From Pyrenopolyporus hunteri (lineage: Eukaryota; Ascomycota; Sordariomycetes; Xylariales; Hypoxylaceae), in the NCBI GenBank assembly GCA_902806595.1, contig CADCXC010000010.1:558001-622000 (forward strand): DNA of 64,000 nt. The letters are read 5' to 3'. This document shows, one piece after another, positions 1-11,320 of this stretch; the first letter of the stretch is position 1; the number at the start of each line of letters is the position of its first letter. The notes beneath the pieces were generated by a model that did no database searches, was not told the DNA's origin, and saw nothing but the letters and a program-made list of their open reading frames with translations. The position numbers were made by a program, and so were the translations under genes.

Positions 1-156
1 CTCATTTAAGTCATTATCGGCAGAGAGCTCTGGAGGAAATGTTGTTGATTTTTCAAAGATAGTAATGTTGGTATAGCCAATTTCGGCGAGGCGGTAGGCT
101 GTCGAAAGCCCGAAGGTGCCGGCGCCTAGGAAGAGAAAAGGGGTTTGCTTGTCCAT
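1..156 (-). CDS. FAD-dependent amine/amino-acid oxidoreductase, N-terminal part (cut by window edge)
   Basis: The minus strand is open from an ATG at 156 to the left edge. The protein begins MDKQTPFLFLGAGTFGLSTA, which contains the Rossmann dinucleotide-binding motif GAGTFG followed by a hydrophobic helix and an acidic end of beta-2 (TIFEK). The SADNDLNE segment that follows resembles the start of fungal fructosyl-amine oxidase / saccharopine-oxidase-like enzymes of the DAO superfamily, which bind FAD covalently and oxidise secondary amines. Only 52 residues are visible, so the substrate cannot be assigned. The start is supported because the Rossmann fold begins within ten residues of it. Confidence 0.75.
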   Translation of the reverse strand, partial: MDKQTPFLFLGAGTFGLSTAYRLAEIGYTNITIFEKSTTFPPELSADNDLNE

Positions 157-610
157 CTCGACAACCGGGAGTGGTTGTCAATAATTGTCAATGAGTGCTA
201 TAATGCTCATGATTGGTCATGATTGGTGGTCATTATAGGTCATTATAGGTCACGATAAATATTTGATAGACTTGATGCCGGGACGCCCTCGTCTTTTACA
301 CTACCTCCGTCGGCGAAGGATAGTCCACGGGTGAACACTGATTGGAACGGTTTCGGGCCATCACCTAACCCCTTCCAACGCCGTTGCGTACACCATGGCC
401 ATTCCAATGCCTCTTCTGTATTTTGTGATTGACTAACGGAGATTTAAAAATGGATTTATATTCAAAGAAGACGAGACTCGAGTCGGACCAATTCGACATC
501 CTGTCGTTGACGGTTCTGTTCTTGAACGGATTACGATGGGTATATGAAGGAAAGGGAATGCGAAGCGACATGCATTCGCCAAGACGTGCCAGGGTATATG
601 GACATATACC
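157..610. other. intergenic, left edge
   Basis: Upstream region of the oxidoreductase. It contains short direct repeats around 205-255 (GTCATTATAG twice, preceded by variants of TCATGATTGG). Small ORFs on both strands here show no recognisable protein. No gene is seen. Confidence 0.5.
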
Positions 611-891
611 GTGGGCAGAAGGGCGTCAAAATAAATGCCTCAGCCACACCAACCCCTAGATTTCTCGTCAGCCTTTTCGTTCCTAAAATTTACTAACGTT
701 AAAAAAAAGCTTATATATGAAAAACTTGTCCATAATGTTATTTATCTATGAATTTTAATTGTGATAATATTAATAATGTATAACGTTACAATTAATACAA
801 TTAGTATTATTTAGGATACTTAAGTACCAGGTGTGGCTGGTGAAATAGGTGGATATAGCTGAGGCATTTATTTTGACGCCCTTCTGCGTGG
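611..891. mobile_element. MITE-like element with perfect 30-bp terminal inverted repeats
   Basis: Bases 615-644 and 858-887 are perfect inverted complements (left arm begins GCAGAAGGGCGTCAAAATAA). The four bases outside each arm are both GTGG (611-614 and 888-891), a candidate target-site duplication. Beyond the 30 bp, AGCCACACC at 642-650 pairs with GGTGTGGCT at 830-838, so the right arm carries about 20 extra bases. The interior (about 680-825) is strongly A+T rich and has no ORF. The size (about 273 bp plus duplication) and lack of coding capacity fit a non-autonomous DNA transposon. The superfamily is unknown. Confidence 0.7.
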
Positions 892-1459
892 GGTAGCGGA
901 GACGGGACGAGAAGGTGGGGCCATACCCAGGTACAAGGACCTAGGTGTTCAAGGTACCTAGGTACCTATCTATGTACCAGTTGGAGAAGCCTACAGTGCG
1001 CCAACGATAGAACTAACAAATGCGGAGTTCCTCTTGTCGTTTCCTGCTTAAGCACTCGTCAACATAGGTGCAGGTACCTTGATTTGGTACCCTCCCTCAT
1101 TCTGCCTTATTTTACCTCATTCTGCCTCACTTCTTTTACTTAGCATTTCTATTTATTTTTTCCCCTTTCTATTCCCCCCCTCCTATCCTATCCATTAAGT
1201 CCCAGCCTAGCTTTAATCCGATGGTTTTTAATAAAAAACGACGGTATAATAGCTTATTAAAATTACTTTATTAAAATTAAAAATTAAAGTCGAATATTTT
1301 TTAAAAAAATAAAATTTATAATATTAATTATTTATAAATCGATATATTTTTATTTTACGAATATATATACGTATAAATAAGTTATTTTTTTAAAAATATA
1401 TTATAATATAATAAATAAAATTAATATAAATTTTTAAATAAATTATAATTTTAATAAAA

Positions 1460-1586
<127 letters not shown>

Positions 1587-1707
1587 AATATAATTAATTT
1601 AATATAAAAAATAATATTTTAAAAAAAATTAAAGTTATTTTCGTAATAAATAAATATTTATTTATTTACTTATTTATTTATTTATTTATTTATTATTTAC
1701 TTTTTTT

Positions 1708-1840
1708 AAAATATAATTTTTTTTAAAATATAATTTTTTTTAAAATATAATTTTTTTTAAAATATAATTTTTTTTAAAATATAATTTTTCTTAAAATATA
1801 ATTTTTTTTAAAATATAATTTTTTTTAAAATATAATTTTT
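1708..1840. repeat. 17-bp A/T minisatellite, about 8 copies
   Basis: Tandem copies of AAAATATAATTTTTTTT, nearly perfect, with one or two single-base variants. It lies within the RIP block. Confidence 0.85.
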
Positions 1841-2731
1841 CGTATAAATAATAATACCGTTAATTTTTACTTTTTTATATTTATTTTTTTATATTTATTT
1901 TTTTTATATAATTTATATATACGAATAAATTTATTTTTATATTTTTTTTTAAAAATATTTAAAAAACGAAAATTATATATATAAATAAATTTTTTAATTA
2001 AAAGTTTATATAAATATAATCGTTAATTTTTAAAATTAATTATATTAATAAAAATTTAATAAAATCGTTATAATTTATAATTTTATTAATAAAATATTTA
2101 AATTTTAAATATTTTTTTAATAATTATAAATCGATTAATTTATATTATATTTTTATAATAAATATAATTAAAATTTATTTTTTTAATTTTAATAAAATAA
2201 CTTTTATAAACCGTTATAAATAAAAGTTTAAATTTAATTAAATTAAAAAAACACGGGTATTTAAAAATCGAAGTCGAAGTTTATTTATTATTATATAATT
2301 ATACGTTTAATAAAATTACGTTAATAAATTCTTTTAATTTTATAATTTATAATAAATTATAAAAAAAAACGTTAAATAAAATTTTTTATATTTATTTATA
2401 TTTAAATTTTATTAACTTTAAATAATTATTACGTATAATATTTATATATAAATAATATATAAATTTTTAATATATTATAAATAATTAAAAAAATATTATT
2501 TTAATTTTTTTATTTTATTTTTTTTAATTAATATAATTATTTTATTTATATTTAAAAAAAATAATAAAAAAAACATTTAATTATTAAAGAAATAATTTTT
2601 TTTATATATAAAATATTATTATTTTTAAAATATAATTATTTTATCGTATTTTTTTATTACGTATAAAATTATAAAAAAAAATATAAAAAAATTAAAATAA
2701 TATTTTATTATTTATTTATAAATTAATAAAT

Positions 2732-3040
2732 TTGAAGTGGCGGGTCAAATTCCCAGAACAGCACCCGGTATTCGGACACTGTAAACGGTTGAAGTTCACA
2801 TGGTGGTATGAGATGAAACTGAACTGGCAGCGTGTCGTCCTATTCGACTACGACGATAACGTCCCACGAAGGCTCCCTAAAGACTTATTAGTCCCTATTC
2901 GGGATTGCATGTTCCTGGACACGGAGCAGTCTGACTTCAGCCCAAACCTTCTTCAGACCGATGTCCGGGGTCGACTAGGTTATTTTTTGACCCAGACCGA
3001 AGACATTGAAGATCGGCTGGATCTTGTCTCTCGTTCTTGA
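2732..3040 (+). pseudogene. ORF fragment at the edge of the AT-rich block
   Basis: A 102-codon frame opens within a few bases of the composition boundary and runs to a stop at 3040. It has no ATG at its beginning (the first in-frame start-like codon is TTG). The peptide is rich in W, D and R and contains VLFDYDDNVPRRLPKDLLVP. I do not recognise the family. Its sudden opening at the RIP boundary suggests the 3' remainder of a gene whose 5' part lies in mutated repeat DNA, but chance is possible. The following 390 bp up to the MFS gene hold only short unconvincing ORFs. Confidence 0.25.
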
Positions 3041-3432
3041 AATCTCGTTTCGCACTCACAGGTATCTTTGACCCCTATTTATATGGCCACCTTAGGTATC
3101 CGACCGGAGTGTGATGAAGACAGGAAGCTTCTTCTAAGCAAGCTTGTCCCGCTTCGGTAAACTAGACAATTGGTCAGTCTGAAAAAGGGCAGTCTTATTA
3201 TTGAAGGTATATGGAAATCACGAGACTCGCGACCCGATGGGCCACAAAGCTGGAGCATCTTAGACGGGAGAAAACACGGTGCTATATGCTTAGCATGGTC
3301 TATTTCCCCATCCATTGATTACGGGAGAGCACTATGCCGCAACCCCACAGCCCAATGGCTTGTTTCCCCCGTCAACACATATCTGGCGTTGTTAGCCTTC
3401 CCCGACCCCTAATTCCACGCCCCCCTGGAACC

Positions 3433-5295
3433 CTAGGTGGTATAACGAAAATCATGCTGTTTCATATCTGTCATGTCGATAAATCCGTCGGCAGTGCCTT
3501 CATGTACCTCCTCTGGCTTGCCGTACTTACGGTCCCTGCGTTTGTTCTCCCAGGAGCCAATGAGCCAGTAGAGCATCAGAAGTAGCATGCAGACACAGTA
3601 GCTTACTAACATAGCGACGACGCTGGTAGTGTACTTGGGAGCCTCGCTGCTTCTGAAGGTTTGGGGGCCAATAAGGTTACCTGCAGCATATCCAATAGTC
3701 GCAAGACTATACGTGACGGCTTTCTTTGTCACTACGGTTTCGGCTGTTAGCATTCATTCCCGGTATCCGAGCTACGCGGGTCGGTAGGGTCGGTTGACGG
3801 GTTTAAAGAGCTTTACTTACTACCGGCGGTATTTGCCTGAATAAGGGATATGGCAACAACGTAAGGGGCTATTTATTGTCAGTACAGCCCGCTACTAGAA
3901 TTCAAGAGTGAATCCTTACGCCAGTAGAAATACATAAAGTATAACCCCGCCATCTGACCGGTTACGTTGGTCCGTGGTAATCCATACACCAAAGCTGTTC
4001 CGAGGATGGGGAGTAACAAGGCTAGGGCTGCTGTCAAAGCTCGGCGGTTGTGCCACCTCGCCGCGATATACGAAAAAGCCCAGGCACCACCTGTAACCAA
4101 CACGCCAAATGGCATCGTTAGCAGGCTGGAGACTAGAGGACTATAACCCAGATTGTTAATGATTATGGACCCAAATGCCTGGAGACCGCCGTTGGGGATG
4201 TTGATAATGATGTTAAAGATAACAATCAACCAAACTTTTACGTCGGTGAGGGCTTCCCAAACTTGGTCCCACTTCCACACCCTATTGGCAATGCCGGTTC
4301 GATTGACGGCCAGGCGCTTAGTGGCGTGATACCTCTGCTCCGGAGTGAGGAAGAACGCATTCATAGGGCTATCTGGGAGGATGAACCATAGGAAAATCGC
4401 ATATAGCACATTAATAGTCCCAGTAAGGAGGTATAAGTACTGCCACTTCAGTAGCGGAGCAGACTCGGGGATATATCCAATCACCCAGGCGAAGAAGCCG
4501 TTGAAGACCGAGGAGAAATACCCGAAGATGACTAGGAGGTTAGAAACACAGTTTGTGCTGGGAATGCATGATATACTTACTGCCATTCCTTTGGGGCTGT
4601 TCCTCTTTCTTGTAGAAGGATGCGACGAGAACAGTCAAGCAAGGAGAGGATACGGCCTCCAGGAATCCCAAGACAAAACGCAGGCCCATAAACCCGGCCC
4701 ACGTCCGACACGGCGCGTAGCATAGGGCGCAGAAAGACCAGAGCATAGAGCCACCCGCAAGAAGTTTTCCGGCGGGGACGCGTTGGACTAGCCACGATGC
4801 TGGAACGAGACCGACAAGGGTCTTGAGGAACGTAAGTAAGGGTGTTAAATCGTTCATAGACTGCGCTCACACCCAACGGCAGAATACTACCCAGCCAACT
4901 GTACTGCTGGCCTACCATGCCGTTATCTTCCTGAAACCCATATAGAGAAGCTGTCCCTATTTCTACTCTGTCGACGGCAGCGAGGGTCAAACAGAACACC
5001 AGCTATAATTGCAACCTCAGTAAAAACTTGATTTACGGCAGCAACGTCTGAAGGGGGTCCCGCCGCGCATTCCGAACACTCTTCGAGCAAGACGTACCAA
5101 GGGGACCATCCAAGAATCAATCTTCTTCACAATAACTTTCTCCTGCTCCGGAGTCATTGGTCCAAATTCCTCATGGTTGGCGAGATATTCTGCCGCCTCG
5201 TCCAAAGCTCGATGGTCAACGGTTTCCGTTGTCCTACCGGTCTCGGCCGATGCGACCGGCTGGACAGACTCGTCGCTCTTCACGTCTTGGGACAT
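3433..5295 (-). CDS. MFS transporter, allantoate permease (Dal5)/anion:cation symporter type
   Basis: Six exons join in frame (510 codons, 509 aa): 5098-5295, 4871-5002, 4581-4821, 3920-4531, 3821-3868, 3433-3731. All introns are GT-AG, 48-132 nt. The product is a plasma-membrane major facilitator of the ACS/Dal5 family, whose members carry organic anions such as allantoate, ureidosuccinate, vitamins or nicotinate derivatives. Family signposts in order are EIGTASLYGFQED after TM1, YSWLGSILPLG in TM2, GFLEAVSSPC in TM4, IIFGYFSSVFNG in TM5 and NTAGMTKKAVTYSL in TM10. The length is normal and no frameshift is present once introns are removed. The ATG at 5295 is preferred; one 12 bases upstream (5307) is also in frame. 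It is a single gene with no partner, flanked by repeat-rich DNA. The substrate is not predictable. Confidence 0.85.
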
Positions 5296-6370
5296 TGCAT
5301 CAAGCAATGAACGGGATCAGAATTAGCAATGTGCTTTAGAAGTTCCGAGGGTCGTAGGTGTCTCATGCGCCTCCGCTTTAGGGGTAGCCGATTCACCTCC
5401 CAGACTTTATACGTCAGCTCATCTCAACGGTACTCGGAGCTTATCAGTCTTAGACGGATGGTACCGAAACCCCAGACAAACCCGGAGTTCGAGGCATTAG
5501 TTCTTTAAAACTCCACATCCTATTTCATGGTTCTTATGGGCCCGCATCTTTATCAGCCATCCGTAACTCCCGGTAAAGAGACCTACCCTTTCCTGCGCTC
5601 GTTGGTCATACCAGGGCCCTTCGTACAGTCCCTAGCTAGGTTCCAAACCCAGCATAACTCAGGTATCTACCTACGTAACCGGGTACTTAGCGACAATGTT
5701 GGTAATTGGAGAACCCAGTCGGGAGATATCGGTGACGGGATTAGGTAGTTAACGCCTATCGGAAACGACCCGTCATTTGGGCTAAGAAACCGGAGGGAAG
5801 TTCGAATCGACGAGCGTCCGTCCCCAAATTTGTCTCCAAACCTAAGATGTTGACTATTTACGGCCTACCATACTGTGCTTATACTAGTGGAGAAATTATC
5901 CACCGGGTTGCAGTCAGATCCACCAACCGACTAGGATCGCGAGTTGGATGAGGGGATCGTCAACTATCGCAAAGGAACGGATTGATATCCCCAAATTCTA
6001 TGATAACATTAAACTTGACTAAGACTTATACGCTGATATGGCGACAACTGCTAGGCAGCCCGAAACAACGTTTCAAACCGTCGAAATCCTATCACCGATT
6101 GTCAGCTTCTTCCGGTGCCAGACCATTTGCTAAATGACTGTGATGGCGTAGTAGCTACCAATCAATACGAACTTCCACGAACATATTAATACCTACCTAG
6201 GTAGTATGTATCCCTTGTATAGGGTTACGCGCCGTATCTCAATGTTTACTAGGTGGTTAAGATGGCCATCGCATCGAACGCTCTAGTAGTCTACCCTAAG
6301 AGTGTTAAATACGCCATCTGTTAGTCGAATTTTATTTGATTGTCGGCTTATAACTAATACTTCTTTTAAA
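5296..6370. other. intergenic, no gene seen
   Basis: About 1.1 kb upstream of the MFS gene, with normal base composition. The longest frames are under 75 codons and look random. A TAGGTAG-type tract is present around 6190-6210. No promoter element can be assigned with confidence. Confidence 0.4.
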
Positions 6371-6372
6371 GA

Positions 6373-7131
6373 TCGAGGTTTTACGTTCAAGAGGATGCTG
6401 ATGTTGCTGAGGTTGCTGTCCGTGGCTATCTCAAGTCTGCCTATAAGAGATATGGATCGAATCCACTCAAGTCCAAGCAGTTCTCAGACAACGGGGTCAT
6501 GGTGCAAGTTGCCGTAACCATAGACTTGAGCGGCTTCGGCACCTTCAATTTCACCCTGACAACCTGCGAGATGCTGTCGAATATGAACGCTCCTCCGGCT
6601 ATTAATTATTCAGCGTTATTCTACGCTCTCGGACTCCTGATTAGTTCAGATATCCTGCTGAACCAAGACTGTCTCGCGCCAACGAAAGTCATTCTCCCCA
6701 AGAACCGCTTCCTTAACCCTTCATCAGGGCCAGCTGCCTGCTGCGGAAACACGCTCACTTCGCAAGCGTCTGGTGGACCTACTACCCAGCATATTCTGAG
6801 CCGTGTTCGGGTCTCAGGATTACATGAACTGCTTCTGCTTCTTTGGCAACTGTAAGGATGATTCAGGCACAGTCCTAGTCCGCCAAGTTTACATACGTAA
6901 AGGTAGTGGGGGTGCTGTATTATACGAGATTAGGGGTGCTGCTACCTCTTGACCTACGGCCTTATCACCGAGTGTAAAGTCCACCAGCTGTATGGAATGA
7001 AGGGTGGCGAGCCCGGCGCATGTGGAGTGAATTACTGGGTCCGGAAGCAAGAGGACGGCAGTGAACGCCGGGTCAATATCGGTTCTAGGTGTGTCACTTG
7101 CACTTTCGGTGGAGGTGGTTGGGCGTGCTAG
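6373..7131 (+). pseudogene. probable gene remnant of unknown family
   Basis: An open frame runs about 160 codons from 6373 to 6855 without an ATG at its start. It is preceded by an intron-like 3' end (branch-like ATAACTAATAC, then TTTTAAAG). It contains coding-looking peptide such as AVRGYLKSAYKRYGSNPLKS and VTIDLSGFGTFNFTLTTCEM. A second frame then becomes coding-like at about 6807-6950 (DYMNCFCFFGNCKDDSGT, then GSGGAVLYEIRG). A third, Cys-rich frame covers 6949-7131. Frame switches near 6740-6800 and near 6950 do not resolve into clean GT-AG introns that I could find. I do not recognise the family; it may be a decayed secreted-protein gene. Moderate to low confidence. Confidence 0.35.
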
Positions 7132-7733
7132 ACGACCTTGGAGACGAAGAAGAATCCAACAGGGGCATCGCAGTAACGAATTGCGTCAACAACGTCAACG
7201 AGGCTATCGAAACGAAAGAGGGGCCTAGAGTTGCTTGCCCGAGAGCTACGGGAAGCTTCGCGCGTTTTCAGCCGCTCAGGGGGGATCGTCGTGAATCTTC
7301 GAGTTATCGCTATCTTGGGAGAATTGGTAGTCGGGGCCTGCCGACATATATTTTCATTTACCCCTTAGCTTTGATAATACGCGTTACGATTCAATTTCAT
7401 GAGTTGAGTTCTTATGTTTTTCCGGTCAAAAATGCATTGGTATACGTAGGACTTAGCATCTCTAGCTATCACCGTCACATGTACAAGCGTAGTTGTTACG
7501 AGCATATAAGGCAAAATCCACGTAGGTCGACGTACGGACGTATGCTAGGCAAGTAGGAGAGGCTCGAAGAATAGATGGAATATATTGCTCTTAGGGTCTC
7601 AAACGGTTTATGTTCCCTTTAATCTGGCGGTATATCAATGGATAATGGACTGTGTTATGGTCCTGGAACCTCTTTGAAGGGATATATTCAGTCTACTAAT
7701 ACCAGGGCTGAGGTGAGGTAGTGGTAGTTGCAG
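7132..7733. other. intergenic, no gene seen
   Basis: Downstream of the remnant. A 155-codon frame at 7089-7556 overlaps the Cys-rich part of the remnant in another frame and shows no recognisable motif. I treat the stretch as non-coding. Confidence 0.35.
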
Positions 7734-8852
7734 TCAGCTTCTTCCGTAAACAGCCCACCGACATTCCATGCCCGAACTCCCATCTTCCTCGTCCCAGTCG
7801 TCTTGACCGACTAAAGTGTTTTCTTCTAGGACTACTAAACCAGAAGCCGCCATGTAACGCGAGAACTTTTCAACCATCTTCCTAGTAACTAGGTCTCTCT
7901 GAGGAACCATTACGATAACCCTGGCGTTGCTATCTTTGGTTAGGTGCGCACGTATAGCAGACGATAAAAGCTCGGGGTGATCATCATCGTAAAGAGAGTC
8001 CGCAGCGAGAATGATCTAGGTGAAATCAGTTGTTAATGCCGACTTAGAAATTCGGGCTAACTAACTTGGAATTGGTTCTTCGTGTCGAATTTCTCGGCGT
8101 TGCCATCTTCAGAACCCCAGATTAAAGCTCCCGAGTCGACTGTGCCTCCTAGAGCCTCAATTTCAGACCGGTTTTTCTCAATGTTATATCCTAGATTGGG
8201 CATTATGGTGGGTAGATCGCTTAAAACCACGGTGGTTCGCCAAATGGCGGCGGCGGCCATGCCCAGGAGCCCCGTACCGGAGCCAAGTTCGAGGACACTC
8301 AGGGACCGGTTCGATCGTTCCAAGCTAACCAGGTGAGAGAGGGATGACCTTGCGATGTCGCTCAGCGATTGCGCGAGCAGATACGAAGAACCCCAAGTTT
8401 TTAGACCTAGGCAGTCACCTGTAATAGGGGGTTCTCGGATAACTAGCTCAAAAGGGGCCGATTGCGCGTTTTCAAGCGGCCATCTTCGCACAATCTCTCC
8501 CATTCCAGCCCTACCGCAGCGTTCGGCAAGGCGCCGACTCGCCTCATTCCACAGCGCCTCTTTCTCCTCCTCGTTTTGTATCCACCAGAGGTTGCTTTGG
8601 ATTATGCTGGATAAGTACGCGGCAACTTCGCGTCGGAACTGGGCGGCATGTTGGTAGGTCTCCAATATGAGTCTCTGAGGTGTACGGGCATTCCAAATTG
8701 GGGGGTCGACCTGGTCTAGAGTAAGCCGTCACGAGTCTTGCTAGACATGTAACCCCTATCGCATTTACCTGGAGCCGTTTAAGACATGCCAAGAGCTCCT
8801 CAGGCGACGGCTTCTGCCAAATCTGAGGGAAGTCCTCAACGGATATGGTCAT
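7734..8852 (-). CDS. class I SAM methyltransferase, EFM2/FAM86-like protein-lysine methyltransferase
   Basis: Three exons: 8769-8852, 8066-8710, 7734-8015 (337 codons, 336 aa), GT-AG introns of 58 and 50 nt. The family methylates lysines of translation elongation factor 2 (yeast Efm2, human FAM86A) and other proteins. The N-terminal helical extension (DFPQIWQKPSPEELLACL) matches the FAM86/EFM2 layout. Methyltransferase motif I is VLELGSGTGLLGMAAA at about residues 170-185, followed by VVLSDLP (motif II acidic residue) and, after intron 2, IILAADSLYDDDHPELL, the catalytic-face motif typical of METTL21-type enzymes. The final exon ends in a normal beta-6/7 segment. The complete motif set suggests an active enzyme; the substrate is inferred from family only. 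Confidence 0.85.
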
Positions 8853-9203
8853 TCTATTGGCAGTGAAGGTATCTATTTTCTAGGGTGATCTAAACAAGAC
8901 AGAGGATACGAGGAAGGATAGGGGTAACGAAAGAGAGAAAATGTGTGCTGTCACCTAAAGAAAGGCATTTTTCTAAAAAGGCTACGAAGGTTAATAGTCA
9001 ACATTCTATAATTTAGGTGATTACTGAACGTCTCACTTTGAGTAGTGAGGGCTGGATGGTGAGCGGACGACAAGCGAAACTTCTTACGATGCGGTGGAGC
9101 GGCGGCGATTTGGGAATAAGAGAGTATTTAAACGCTAATATCTAGCATAAGTACATAAAGAGGGTATTACATAACCTACATAGGTACCTAGGGACGGCTA
9201 GCC
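8853..9203. other. intergenic between methyltransferase and tandem repeat
   Basis: Promoter-side DNA of the methyltransferase. No ORF of note. It contains TAGGTACCTAGG at about 9181-9192 and two ACGGCTAGCCAT units at 9194-9217, the second of which is part of the downstream duplicated element. Confidence 0.4.
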
Positions 9204-10482
9204 ATGACGGCTAGCCATTTGCCATGAAACCGCCAACCCGTTAAAACGTTGAAAAAAAGATGACATAAGCCATATATATGCGTATAGACGATTAGAAAAA
9301 AGATGACATAATCGCATATCTAGTTTTATAAAAATGATATAATACGAGAAAAAATAATATAACATATTATTAATAAATTTTTAAAAAAACTTTTTTATAT
9401 ATATCGTTATAATAATAAAAATATTTCTATATATTTAAAATTTATAATTATATAATTATATTATTTTAAAAGTAAAATATATTATATATTAATAATTTTA
9501 AAATTATAATATTTTTTAAAAAAATATTTACGTATTTATCGAATAAATATATAAGTAAAAAATAAATATTTAAATAAATAAATAATAATTACGTATATAA
9601 TTTATTATATATTAATAATTAATATTTTTAAAATTAAAAAGTTAAAAAAATAAATAAAATAATTAAAAATAATAATTAAATTAATTAATTTTCGAAATAT
9701 TTAAATTTTTAAATCGTATATTTTTAACTATTTTTTTTAATTAATTATAAGTTTTTTTTATATAAAAATTATTTTACGATTTATATTATTAATTTTTAAT
9801 TATTTTAATAAATTAACGATTTAAAAGAAATAACTTATTATACGATAATTAATTATTTATTATAAAATCGTTAACTCGTTAAAATATTAAAAAAAAAATA
9901 ATATAAATTATATATATATATATAAATAATTAAAAAAAAATAATATAATCGCATATTTAATTTTATAAAAATGATATAATATAAAAAAAAATAATATAAT
10001 ATATTATTAACGAATTTTTAAAAAAATTTTTTTATATATATTATTATAATAATAAAAATATTTTTATATATTTAAAATTTATAATCGTATAATTATATTA
10101 TTTTAAAAATAAAATATATTATATATTAATAATTTTAAAATTATAATATTTTTTAAAAAAATATTTACATATTTATCGAATAAATATATAAATAAAAAAT
10201 AAATACTTAAATAAATAAATAATAATTACGTATATAATTTATTATATACTAATAATTAATATCTTTAAAATTAAAAAATTAAAAAAATAAATAAAATAAT
10301 TAAAAATGATAATTAAATTAACTAATTTTCGAAATATTTAAATTTTTAAACCGCATATTTTTAACTATTTTCTTTAATTAATTACAAGTCCTTTTCATAT
10401 AAGAGTTATTCTACGGCTTATGTCATCAATTTTCAGTTGTTTTGGCGGGTTGGCGGTTTGGGGGGAATGGCCCACCATACTA
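9204..10482. mobile_element. tandem direct duplication of a ~638-bp TIR element, RIP-mutated
   Basis: Two copies lie head to tail (about 9204-9844 and 9842-10482), offset 637 bp as measured at TTCGAAATATTTAAATTT (9691 and 10328). The outer ends carry perfect 14-bp inverted repeats, AAACCGCCAACCCG at 9227-9240 and its complement at 10446-10459. The inner ends are the same sequences with only C-to-T or G-to-A changes (9809-9822 and about 9865-9878). At the junction, 24 bases of the right flank (TTTGGGGGG...) and 24 of the left flank (GGCTAGCC...) align to mutated copies with transitions only. The outer edges keep normal GC while the interior is nearly pure A+T. No coding capacity remains. It is probably a non-autonomous DNA element. 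Confidence 0.8.
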
Positions 10483-10511
10483 AGTTACTATGGTGGGTAT
10501 GGTGGGCCATT
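10466..10511. repeat. 14-bp perfect inverted repeat at the right end of the tandem element
   Basis: AATGGCCCACCATA (10466-10479) pairs with TATGGTGGGCCATT (10498-10511) across 18 bases. The left arm belongs to the duplicated element; the right arm lies just outside it, so this may be the edge of a larger palindromic or terminal structure. Confidence 0.7.
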
Positions 10512-11320
10512 AGCTGATCAGGTAAGCTGTATCTAATCAAATCCGACCAGGTATTACATAATACTAGGCTAGCAAACGGGCTCTATCGATAAGAGAAAGC
10601 TAGCCACAATTCGTTGCCCCATGACTCGAAAGAAACCTTAAAATCATCGGCCCAAATTTTGTTTCTGAATCTTTTCCTTCTAATTTTTCTTCTTCAAGCA
10701 TCGCCCTCATCAACGCTGCGTTTCTGAGCTACAAACGGAGAAGCTGCGCGAGCTACTTCTCACCGGCCTCGCACTCTCTACAGAGTTCAGACCGAGTTCT
10801 ACCGCTCATGAGAAATTCGGAGTATTCTTCATCACTACCTCGGTCCCCCGCCCTGTGCGGGATTGACAGGTCTGCCCGTGAGGGTCTGGCGTGATGCTTT
10901 CACACGTTTGCAATACTGGCATCAGAGAAGCAGGGCCCTTCACCCCGTGTATATCCGCAAGGAGAAGACGGGGGAGCTGGGTTCCTATGGGAGAGCCGTT
11001 GCGAAGATTGTGTGTGAGAACACTTGAGTGCGATACGCAGCGTAGGTTGTCTGTCTCTCTCCGTGAGAGGAACAGGCGCCTACAATTCGATTCCGATTAC
11101 TCTGGTGGGGGCGATGCTTCAACTTTTTTCCCTCTCAATGTGAGTCAAGTACTACTATCAACCATATTCAACATAACCCCAAGTTGAGGATACTGCTAAT
11201 TCATTAACGTATCACGAAATCACCAGGAAATCACCCGGAAATGACCGCAACAACAGGCCAGAGATGAAAAGCCCTACAGCAATGAACGTCTTACCCCTCT
11301 ACATAGACCCCCTGAGTGGC
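10512..11320. other. intergenic, short unassigned ORFs
   Basis: GC content is normal again. A 98-codon frame with ATG (10891-11187, plus strand) has no recognisable domain and ordinary composition. The pyrimidine-rich run at about 10668-10700 would suit a promoter or 5' leader on the plus strand, but I cannot build a supported gene from it. Confidence 0.35.
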
